Shown here piece after piece: positions 41,468 through 50,830 of a stretch of 64,000 nt of DNA. The position numbers and the translations under genes were made by a program. Within the stretch, counting starts at the first letter, position 1; each line of letters begins with the position of its first letter. This DNA is from Pseudomonas sp. GL-B-19 (GTDB lineage: Bacteria > Pseudomonadota > Gammaproteobacteria > Pseudomonadales > Pseudomonadaceae): positions 93,685 to 157,684 of the forward strand of contig NZ_JAHBDK010000012.1 of assembly GCF_019956415.1 (NCBI RefSeq), read 5' to 3'. A model generated the notes under the pieces. The model saw only the letters and a list, made by a program, of their open reading frames with translations, was not told the origin of the DNA and made no database searches.

Positions 41468-42070
41468 TCAGGCCACTGCACGCGGTGCCGAGGGCCGAAG
41501 CAGGCGCTCAATGGCCCCACTCACCAGGTTCTCCAGCAGTTCATCATGCTCATGTTCGTTCAGCGAATGTTGCATCAACCAACTGGGGGCGCTGTTGAGC
41601 AAGTTGGCGATGGCGTGCGCAGTGGCACGTTGCGCCTGTTCACCGACCCGGGATTTGGTGCCGATCATCAGCAGTAATCGCTGTTCGTATTGCTCGCGCA
41701 ATTGCCGGACGCGCGCTTGTTGCTCGTCATTGAGGCAACCGGCGTCACGCTCCGCCAGACGGAAATGCCAGGGCATTTCCCGGTGCAGATTCAAATGCGC
41801 GCGGATCAGGCTTTGCAGTTTGTCGCGTTTGGCCGGGCCCTTTTGATCGAGGCGACCCAAGGTCGCCAGCAGTTCTTCGTAGAACTCCTCAATCAGGTCG
41901 AGCAGCAAGTGCTGCTTGCTCGGGTAATGGTGATACAACGAGCCCGGGGAGAGCCCCAGGCACGCGGCCAGTTCACGCATGCCGACCTGACCGAAACCCT
42001 TGCTGGAGAACAACTCCAGCACTTTGTCCCGGTACTCGGCAAAGCGCGAGCAACGTTCAGGCATAGGCAT
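41468..42070 (-). CDS. TetR-family transcriptional regulator
   Basis: About 200 residues. The N-terminal HTH reads FSSKGFGQVGMRELAACLGLSPGSLYHHYPSKQHLLLDL, a textbook TetR domain split here across helix 2-3. The C-terminal ligand domain ends in an Ala/Arg tail. Starts at 42070 or 42064, both overlapping the end of the 3-hydroxyacyl-CoA dehydrogenase gene, so the two are co-transcribed. It probably senses an acyl-CoA or related ligand and represses this pair. Confidence 0.9.
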   Translation of the reverse strand: MPMPERCSRFAEYRDKVLELFSSKGFGQVGMRELAACLGLSPGSLYHHYPSKQHLLLDLIEEFYEELLATLGRLDQKGPAKRDKLQSLIRAHLNLHREMPWHFRLAERDAGCLNDEQQARVRQLREQYEQRLLLMIGTKSRVGEQAQRATAHAIANLLNSAPSWLMQHSLNEHEHDELLENLVSGAIERLLRPSAPRAVA

Positions 42071-42908
42071 AGAATCCACGTCCTGTTTTGCGCCCCAGAT
42101 AGCCGGCGGCGACCATTTCCTTGAGCAGTGGAGCAGGGCGGTACTTGCTGTCGTTAAAGCCGTCGTGGAAGGCTTCCATAATGGCCAGCAGGGTATCCAG
42201 ACCGATCAGGTCCGCCAGGGCCAGCGGGCCGATCGGCTGGTTGCAGCCCAGACGCATGCCAGCGTCGATGTCTTCGGCACTGGCCAGACCTTCCTGAAAT
42301 ACCAGAACCGCTTCGTTGATCATCGGCACCAGAATCCGGTTGACCACGAAACCCGGGCGGTTGCCGGCGGTGATCGCGGTTTTGCCCAGGGTTGTCGCCA
42401 TGTCCAGGGCGAGGGCATGCGTGCTGTCGCTGGTTTGCAGGCCGCGAATCACTTCAATCAGGCCCATCACCGGCACCGGGTTGAAGAAGTGCAGGCCGAT
42501 GAAGCGCTCAGGCTGGCTGACGCTGGCGGCGAGTTGGGTAATCGACAGCGACGAGGTGTTGGAAGCAATCACGCACTCGGCACTGACCTGCGCGGCAATT
42601 TGTTGCAGCACGCGCAGTTTCAAATCGAGGTTTTCGGTGGCCGCTTCGATCACCAGTTGCGCGTTCTGCAGGCTATCGTATTGGGTGCTGGTGCGAATCT
42701 TGTCGAGGGCTGCGTTCTTCTGCTCCTCGGTCAACGTTTCCTTGGCGACCTGGCGATCAAGGTTTTTGCTGACGGTTGCCAGGGCCTTTTGCAGGGCACT
42801 GTCGGAGATGTCGATCAGGGTCACGTTGAAGCCAGCCAGCGCACAGACCTGCGCAATGCCGTTGCCCATGGTGCCCGCGCCGATCACGCCAATGTTTTGC
42901 AGATTCAT
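42057..42908 (-). CDS. 3-hydroxybutyryl/3-hydroxyacyl-CoA dehydrogenase
   Basis: 283 residues, the size of HbdA/PaaH-type enzymes. Rossmann motif GVIGAGTMGNGIAQ at the N-terminus; catalytic His-Glu region in FIGLHFFNPVPVMGLIEVI; NRPGFVVNRILVPMINEA and GYLGRKTGRGFYAY in the C-terminal domain. It oxidises a 3-hydroxyacyl-CoA with NAD+ in the cytoplasm. GGAAGGA precedes the ATG. Divergent from an AraC regulator gene (43076) and followed by an overlapping TetR gene. Confidence 0.93.
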   Translation of the reverse strand: MNLQNIGVIGAGTMGNGIAQVCALAGFNVTLIDISDSALQKALATVSKNLDRQVAKETLTEEQKNAALDKIRTSTQYDSLQNAQLVIEAATENLDLKLRVLQQIAAQVSAECVIASNTSSLSITQLAASVSQPERFIGLHFFNPVPVMGLIEVIRGLQTSDSTHALALDMATTLGKTAITAGNRPGFVVNRILVPMINEAVLVFQEGLASAEDIDAGMRLGCNQPIGPLALADLIGLDTLLAIMEAFHDGFNDSKYRPAPLLKEMVAAGYLGRKTGRGFYAYA

Positions 42909-43075
42909 GTTGCCGTCCTTCCGGTCATACCGTGCGATACCTTGGCCGTGACAACGGTCGAAGGCGTACTATTGGCCGCGAGTCTAGAACCGGCAGCCCG
43001 GTTGTCCTATGCCGCAACTGTTCAACGGTGCTGGCGTTTTTTGCCAGTTCAAGTGTTAGGGAGAGAAACGTTCAC

Positions 43076-44091
43076 ATGCGGGAAAACGACTCGGTTGCCG
43101 TTTATTTCGTGCAGGCAATGATCCATGCACTGGCGCAAGATCCGCAGCGCCTGAAGGCTGCGCTGGAGCAGGCCGGTATCGACCCGGCGTTGTTGTCTGA
43201 GCCCACGGCGCGGGTGTCGGCCAGCGCGTTTGCCGAGCTGTGGTTGATTCAGATCCGCGAATTGAACGACGAGTTTTTCCGCCTCGACTCCCACGGCATG
43301 CCGCCGGGCAGCTTCGCGTTGATCTGCCGTGCCTTGATTCAGGAGCCCGACCTGCACAAAGCCATGCGCCAGTGCCTGGCCAATTTCGGTCTGTTCCTGC
43401 GCGACTTTCGCGGCACCCTGACCGTGCGCGGCAAGCGCGCAATCATCAGCCTGGAGACCCATGCGCAAAACGACGATCTCAGCCGTTTCGGCGAAGAGAC
43501 GTTCCTGGTGCTGATGATCAGTCTGCTGTGCTGGCTCGGGGGGCGACGCATCCCCATCGATCGCGCGGACTTCCGTCATGAACGCGTGTCCCTCAGCGAT
43601 GACCGCCTGCTGTGGGGCCCCAACCTGACCTTCGGCGCCGAGCGCACCGAAATCGAATTCGCCAGCCACTACCTGCGCCTGCCGGTGGTTCAAGATCTGG
43701 CCTCACTGAAAGTATTCCTGCGCACGGCCCCGCAATGGCTGGTGATCCGCTTCCGCAACCAACATGGCCTGGCCTCGCAAGTCCACCAGCGCCTGCGCAA
43801 CAGCGACTACAGCGAATGGCCGACCTTGCAGGACTTCGCCCTCGAGCAACACCTGAGCCCCAGCACCTTCCGCCGCAAATTGGAGCGTGAAGGGTGCTCA
43901 TATCAGGAGATCAAGGACGAAGTGCGGCGAGGCGTGGCCTTTGAGCAATTACGCCAGAGCAAGGCGAGCATCAGTGATATCGCTGAGCGGCTGGGCTTTC
44001 AGGAACCGAGCGCGTTCCATCGGGCGTTCAAGAAATGGACGGGGGAGAGCCCGGGGCGGTATCGGGCGCGGTTTCAGGTGGAGTGTTCGGG

Positions 44092-44095
<4 letters not shown>
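43076..44095 (+). CDS. AraC-family regulator with Arabinose_bd-type domain
   Basis: 339 residues from the ATG at 43076 (AGGGAGAG upstream). The N-terminal sensing domain (VAVYFVQAMIHALAQDPQRL, about 5-200) belongs to the OruR-like group. The C-terminal HTH shows LSPSTFRRKLEREGCSYQEIK and ASISDIAERLGFQEPSAFHR. Divergent from the 3-hydroxyacyl-CoA dehydrogenase gene, which it probably activates. Its stop overlaps the start of the ABC exporter gene. Confidence 0.9.
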
Positions 44096-45877
<1,782 letters not shown>

Positions 45878-45906
<29 letters not shown>

Positions 45907-46804
45907 GTTTTGCTTTCATCAAACCATCGATTGCCTGGCGATATTGGCTTCCACCCAGACTCATGCTGTTGTTATGCGTACCACCGGGCACCAGCAGCAG
46001 GCGCTTGGGTTGATTGGCGGCGTTGAACAATTGCTGGCTGAAACGTGAAGGCATTAGCGGGTCGGCCAGGCCGTGAACCACCAACAGCGGCATGTCGATG
46101 TCGACAATCTTGTCGATGGAATCGAATTTTTGCGACACCAGCCAACGCACTGGCAGCCATTTCACCGGCAGGTTGTTGTCGGCCACTTGCGCCACGGCAT
46201 CGCCCAGCGTGGTGAACGTGGACTCGATCACCAGGCCGCGCACCGGCACCGCGACATGCTGTTTTTTCGCCTGTGCGGCCAGGTCCGCCGCGAGGTCGAT
46301 GGCCACCGCGCCGCCCAGGGAATGGCCGTAGATCAGACGCTTGCTGGCGTCCGGCTGCATTTGGGTGAAGCGTTCCCAAGCGGCTCGGGCGTCTTCGTAA
46401 ACGCTGGCTTCCGAGGGCAGATCACCTTGGCTTTGGCCGAACCCACGGTAGTCGATGGCCAGCACCGAGTAGCCCATGGCGCGCAATTGCTCAATGCGAA
46501 ACGCCTGGCCCGTCAGGTTCCAGCGCACGCCGTGCAGGTAGAGGATCGACGGCGCATCACGGCGCTCGGCGGGCCACCACCAGGCATGCAGGTTTTGCCC
46601 CGCCCTGAAACGGGAGGGTTTGATGTCGAATTCCTGCACATCGTCCGGCAAGCCGCGGTACCAGCCCGCGTTACCCGGCTCGATGCGAAACAACAGCTCG
46701 CGCTCCTTGTACTTGAGCACACCGCAACTCACCGGCAGGCCGATGATCAGCATGGCCATGCACAGCAGCGGCAGCCAACGACGGCTCATCCAACTCGACA
46801 ACAT
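45878..46804 (-). CDS. Alpha/beta hydrolase, membrane-anchored
   Basis: 308 residues. One N-terminal hydrophobic helix (about 9-27, with a Cys at its end), then a BEM46/ABHD-like hydrolase: LYLHGVRWNLTGQ, AIDYRGFGQSQG, nucleophile GHSLGGAVA, VVHGLADPLMP for the acid and GGTHNNS for the histidine. Probably faces the periplasm. Substrate unknown. Start 46804, or 46789 five codons later. Convergent overlap with the ABC exporter gene. Confidence 0.88.
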
Positions 46805-46905
46805 GCGGCGGTCCGGAAGATCAGCGGGAAAGGACGGGTTTTAACAGATGCGTGGCGGGGGCGGGGACAATTGCGACAGCCGTATGAATAGGCGGTAAAT
46901 CATCG

Positions 46906-47000
46906 GGCCCCTTCGCGAACGGGCTCGCTCCCACATTTGACCGAGTTCTTCCAGAAGAAATGCGATCCACTGTGGGAGCCAGCCTGCTCGCGAAGGGGCC
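46906..47000. repeat. REPIN
   Basis: Inverted pair of the 'cgggctcgctcccaca / tgtgggagccagcctgctcg' type with imperfect arms. Confidence 0.8.
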
Positions 47001-47001
47001 A

Positions 47002-47127
47002 TTACTGCCAAAGCCAAATCCCGATCAATCCACCTCCCTCCATACGCGCATACGCCTGCGACGCATTGGCAAGCGTATACACCTTATCGATCATCGGTAG
47101 GCAACGCCCGGCTGCGAACTCTTGATC
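47002..47127 (-). pseudogene. Remnant of a zinc-type alcohol/quinone dehydrogenase (C-terminus only)
   Basis: The minus strand encodes 41 residues containing CLPMIDKVYTLANASQAY and ARMEGGGLIGIW before a stop. This matches the C-terminal end of quinone-oxidoreductase-like medium-chain dehydrogenases (PVIDRVYPL..A.QAH..ME.G..IGK). No start and no upstream body; the pirin gene ends directly beside it. The rest was probably lost when the pirin or REPIN region was rearranged. Confidence 0.65.
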
Positions 47128-47850
47128 TTATGGCATTTCAGGCAGTTCTTGCGGGCGCAGGTCGAACACCAGTACTTCGGCATCCACACCGTTGCTTAAC
47201 GTCAGCACCTGCTCATCGCGAACCCGCACGCCGTCACCTTCCTGTAACGGCACGCCGTTGAGTTCGACACTGCCACGGGCCACATGCACGTAGGCATAAC
47301 GATTCGCGGCCAGTTCCAGCGCGGTGCTTTCCTTGCCGTCGATCAGCGCGGCGTACACCCGTGCATCCTGGCGCACCTTCAGCGAACCCTTGTCGCCGTC
47401 GGGGGAGATGATCAGTTGCAGGCGCCCGCGCTTCTTTTGCGTGCTGAAATGCTCTTGCTGATAACGCGGTTTTGCGCCGCTCACTTCTGGCACGATCCAG
47501 ATTTGCAGGAAGTGCACGGGCCGTGTCGCCGAGTGGTTGTACTCGCTGTGGGCCACGCCACTGCCGGCGCTCATCAGCTGCACGTCACCGGGGCGGATCA
47601 CCGAACCGGTGCCCAGCGTGTCCTTGTGTTCAAGCGCACCGTCGAGCACGTAGGAAAAAATCTCCATGTCGCGGTGCGGGTGCTGGCCGAAACCTTTACC
47701 GGCCGCTACGCGGTCATCGTTGATCACCAACAGGTCGGAAAAACCCTGTTCTTTCGGGTTGCGGTAGTTGGCGAAGGAAAAGGTATGGAACGACTTCAAC
47801 CAACCGTGATTGGCCGCGCCGCGATCAGAAGCTTTGCGAAGGGTCAGCAT
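47128..47850 (-). CDS. Pirin-family bicupin protein (YhhW-like)
   Basis: 240 residues. Pirin signatures: SFHTFSFANYRNPKEQGF, FGQHPHRDMEIFSYVLDG (metal histidines), IRPGDVQLMSAGSGVAHSE and HFLQIWIVP. Relatives such as YhhW oxidise quercetin or act as stress-related cupins. GGAGA precedes the ATG. Single gene, downstream remnant of a dehydrogenase. Confidence 0.93.
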   Translation of the reverse strand: MLTLRKASDRGAANHGWLKSFHTFSFANYRNPKEQGFSDLLVINDDRVAAGKGFGQHPHRDMEIFSYVLDGALEHKDTLGTGSVIRPGDVQLMSAGSGVAHSEYNHSATRPVHFLQIWIVPEVSGAKPRYQQEHFSTQKKRGRLQLIISPDGDKGSLKVRQDARVYAALIDGKESTALELAANRYAYVHVARGSVELNGVPLQEGDGVRVRDEQVLTLSNGVDAEVLVFDLRPQELPEMP

Positions 47851-48052
47851 GATGAAATCTCCTGTTGGGACGTTGATTCGTCCGAGTGAGGAGAAGATTA
47901 ATGGTTACTGGTTGATGCAATAAGTAGATGGAAATTGAAACACTGTCTCGTTCGGGTTGACAGTTGTGTGCGGGCGATCACGTATTCTTCTCCGACGCTG
48001 ACGCCGCGATTGGCCATAATGCACAGCACCTTTTAATGCCGGACACATCACC

Positions 48053-48161
48053 CCTGTGGGAGCGAGCCGGCTCCGGGCGGCGTTCCGACGATAGCGGTGT
48101 ATCAGTTGACATCAATATTGACTTTGCCTCCGTCATCGCGAGCAGGCTCGCTCCCACAGGG
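48053..48161. repeat. REPIN
   Basis: 'cctgtgggagcgagccggct' and 'agcaggctcgctcccacagg' arms in the gap between the pirin and GlxA-like genes; the rest of the 47851-48209 gap holds divergent promoters only. Confidence 0.85.
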
Positions 48162-48209
48162 ACCGGTGTCTGGCCAGTATTCTTTTCTGACTTCAGTGAT
48201 TTTTAACCC

Positions 48210-49160
48210 ATGAAAACCGTCGCTATGGTGCTGTTTCCGGACTTTCTACTGCTCGACATGGCAGGTCCCATGGAAGTGTTTTCCATCGCCAACCGATACC
48301 TGGCCCCGGCTGACCACTACATGCTCACGACCATCGGCACCGAGCCTGAAGCGTTGCGTGCCTCCAATGGCGTCAGGGTTCAGGCCGATCTGCACATTGA
48401 TCAGGCAATTGAAAGTTACGACCTTCTGCTGGTGCCAGGCGGTCCTGGTGCCTATAACGAGAAATATCCACCGTTGCTCGGCTGGCTCAAGGGCGCTGTG
48501 AATCGTGCCGGACGCTATGGTTCGATCTGCACTGGCGCCTTTTTGTTGGGGCACGCCGGTTTGCTCGACGGTTACCGCGTGACCACTCACTGGCATTACA
48601 CCGAACGGTTGATCAAAGGTTTTCCCAAGGCAACGGTGGAGACTGATCAGATTTATGTGCAGGACCGCAATCTCATTACCTCCGGCGGCGTAACCGCCGG
48701 CATCGACCTGGCGCTGGCAGTAGTCGCCGAAGACCATGGTAAAAAAGTCGCGCAGGACGTGGCCAAAGTGCTGCTGGTGGTGATGAAACGCCAGGGAGGG
48801 CAGGCGCAGTTCAGCCCGCTGATGGCTACGGTCGCTCCCCATGAAACACCGATCACCCGACTGCAAAACTATGTGCTCGAGCATCTCGATGAAGCGTTCA
48901 GCATCGAACGCATGGCCGGCCTGGCAACCATGAGTGCGCGCCACTTCACCCGGGTTTTTGCCCGGGAAGTGAACATGACGCCCATGGAGTTTTTGCAAAA
49001 CGCACGCATCGACCGCGCCAGGAGCCTGCTGGAAACCAGTGACGTGCCGCTCAAGACCGTGGCCTTCAAAAGTGGCTTCGGCAGTGTGCGGCACATGCGT
49101 TTTCTGTTCAGCGAAAAACTCGGCCTGACACCCAGCCAATACCGTGAACAGTTCAGCTAG
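48210..49160 (+). CDS. GlxA-type regulator: DJ-1/PfpI domain plus AraC HTH
   Basis: 316 residues. The N-terminal DJ-1/PfpI domain (about 1-180) has LLLVPGGPGAY and the elbow SICTGAFLLGHAGLLDG with its cysteine. The C-terminal AraC HTH (about 215-315) has IERMAGLATMSARHFTRVF and FKSGFGSVRHMRFLF. The family controls amine, carnitine and arginine catabolism in Pseudomonas. The ATG lacks a good ribosome site. No clear target adjacent. Confidence 0.92.
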   Translation: MKTVAMVLFPDFLLLDMAGPMEVFSIANRYLAPADHYMLTTIGTEPEALRASNGVRVQADLHIDQAIESYDLLLVPGGPGAYNEKYPPLLGWLKGAVNRAGRYGSICTGAFLLGHAGLLDGYRVTTHWHYTERLIKGFPKATVETDQIYVQDRNLITSGGVTAGIDLALAVVAEDHGKKVAQDVAKVLLVVMKRQGGQAQFSPLMATVAPHETPITRLQNYVLEHLDEAFSIERMAGLATMSARHFTRVFAREVNMTPMEFLQNARIDRARSLLETSDVPLKTVAFKSGFGSVRHMRFLFSEKLGLTPSQYREQFS

Positions 49161-49345
49161 CGCCTTGTGTCCGTTGCACGCACCGTGATGGCCGGTATGC
49201 TCCCTCCGTGGCCGTTGAACCGTCACTGAGGTCTGCCAAGATAGCCGTGAACTCTTTGCAATGGAGGTGCGGGAGCCTGGAGGGCGGGTGCGAAGGATGT
49301 TTGAGGCACTTTGAGCCGGGCCAGGTTTTCAGCACGCGAACGTGC

Positions 49346-50830
49346 ATGAACAGCCTCACACATTTACACCGCGAAGCGGTGCTGCATTTCGGCCCCTACG
49401 CGTTTCACCAGCGGCAACGGCTGATCCTTGAAGGTGATCGGCCGCTGCGCATGGGCGGGCGAGCCCTGGACATTTTGCAGGTGCTGGTCGAACGTGCCGG
49501 GACGGTGGTCAGCAAGGACGAGTTGATTGCCCAGGTCTGGCCGACGTCGGTGGTCGAAGAAATCAACCTGCGCGTGCACATCGCTGCGTTACGCCGCGCC
49601 TTAGGCGATGGGCAGGACGGCCAGCGCTACATCGTCAACATTCCACAATGCGGGTACAGCTTTGTTGCCCCGGTGCAGCACGTGCCGGCGGGCGTGCCTG
49701 TGTCGATCCAGACTGTTCAAAAAGCTCAGCACAACCTGCCTGCACGACTCACGCCGGTGACCGGTCGTGACTCGATTGTCGGCAGTCTGGTCCGCCAGTT
49801 ACCGCTGCGGCGTCTGATGACACTGGTCGGCCCCGGCGGGATTGGCAAGACCACCGTGGCGTTGCGTGTGGCCGAACTGTTGTTGCAGCACTATCAGGAC
49901 GGCGTCTGGCGGGTTGATCTGGGGGCGATCGATGATCCCGCGCAAGTGCTTGACCACCTGAGGCGCACCCTCGAACTGGACGTCGGGACGCCCCTCGATG
50001 GATGGGCGCAGCGCCATGCGTTACTGGTACTCGACAACTGCGAGCACCTGCTTGAGCGTTGCCGGACATTGGTCGAAAGCCTGCTGATCGCGGCGCCCCG
50101 GCTGTCGATTCTGGTCACCAGTCGCGAGCCTTTGCTGGCCGCTGGGGAAACGCTCGTGCGTTTACCGCCACTGGCGGTGCCGCCCGTCTGCGAACTGCAA
50201 AGTGTCGCCCAAGTCATGGGGTATTCGGCCGTGCAACTGTTCGTCAGTCGCGCCCGTGCCCGTCAACAAGGCTTTGTCCTGCGCGAACAAGACCTCATAG
50301 CCGTGGGTGACATCTGCCGCAGGCTCGATGGTTTGCCGTTGGCCATCGAGTTGGCCGCCGCGCAAATCGACGCATTGGCGCTGGTGGGGTTGCAAGCCCA
50401 GCTCGATAACTGTTTTCAACTGCTGACCCAGGGCCGCCGCACCGCCGTCCCCCGGCATCAAACCTTGAAAGCCGCGCTGGACTGGAGCTATGAACGGCTG
50501 AGCCCGTTAGAGCAAACGGTATTGCAGCGCCTGGCGGTGTTCAAAATGGCCTTCACCCTGGACGCAGCCATTGGCGTGATGAGCTGCGCGGTGCTGCTGC
50601 CTGGTCGCGTGAGGGAGGCGGTGGAACACCTGGTGCTCAAATCACTGTTATCGCTGGAGCAGGGTAGTGGTGTGAGCCGGTACCGTTTCCTCAACACCAC
50701 CCGCATGTATGCCCTGGAAAAGCTTGAACACAGTGGGGGGGGGCGCGATTTTGAAAGGCGTTATGCCCGCTACATCAGCCGGGCGCGTGGAATATCAGGC
50801 GGGCAGGTGGCGTTGCAACTCGTCGAGTAA
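49346..50830 (+). CDS. Winged-helix/NB-ARC regulator, 3' truncated
   Basis: 494 residues. OmpR-type winged helix (about 10-105, ending IPQCGYSFVAPV), then an NB-ARC/AAA ATPase with Walker A GPGGIGKTT and Walker B LLVLDNCEHLL, then RLDGLPLAIELAAAQ. The homologous gene on the opposite strand (50795-53599) continues about 450 residues further with a helical repeat domain that is missing here. The last dozen residues (SGGQVALQLVE) come from the antisense of that neighbour's end, so the 3' half was lost by deletion. A nine-G run at 50735-50743 lies just before. Probably non-functional, or a truncated regulator. Confidence 0.82.
   Translation: MNSLTHLHREAVLHFGPYAFHQRQRLILEGDRPLRMGGRALDILQVLVERAGTVVSKDELIAQVWPTSVVEEINLRVHIAALRRALGDGQDGQRYIVNIPQCGYSFVAPVQHVPAGVPVSIQTVQKAQHNLPARLTPVTGRDSIVGSLVRQLPLRRLMTLVGPGGIGKTTVALRVAELLLQHYQDGVWRVDLGAIDDPAQVLDHLRRTLELDVGTPLDGWAQRHALLVLDNCEHLLERCRTLVESLLIAAPRLSILVTSREPLLAAGETLVRLPPLAVPPVCELQSVAQVMGYSAVQLFVSRARARQQGFVLREQDLIAVGDICRRLDGLPLAIELAAAQIDALALVGLQAQLDNCFQLLTQGRRTAVPRHQTLKAALDWSYERLSPLEQTVLQRLAVFKMAFTLDAAIGVMSCAVLLPGRVREAVEHLVLKSLLSLEQGSGVSRYRFLNTTRMYALEKLEHSGGGRDFERRYARYISRARGISGGQVALQLVE

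Noticed and set aside
50735..50743. Phase-variable switch at the nine-G run
   Set aside because: The frame after the run still matches the family for about ten residues, and the real end is caused by loss of the 3' half, so there is no evidence that slippage restores a full protein.
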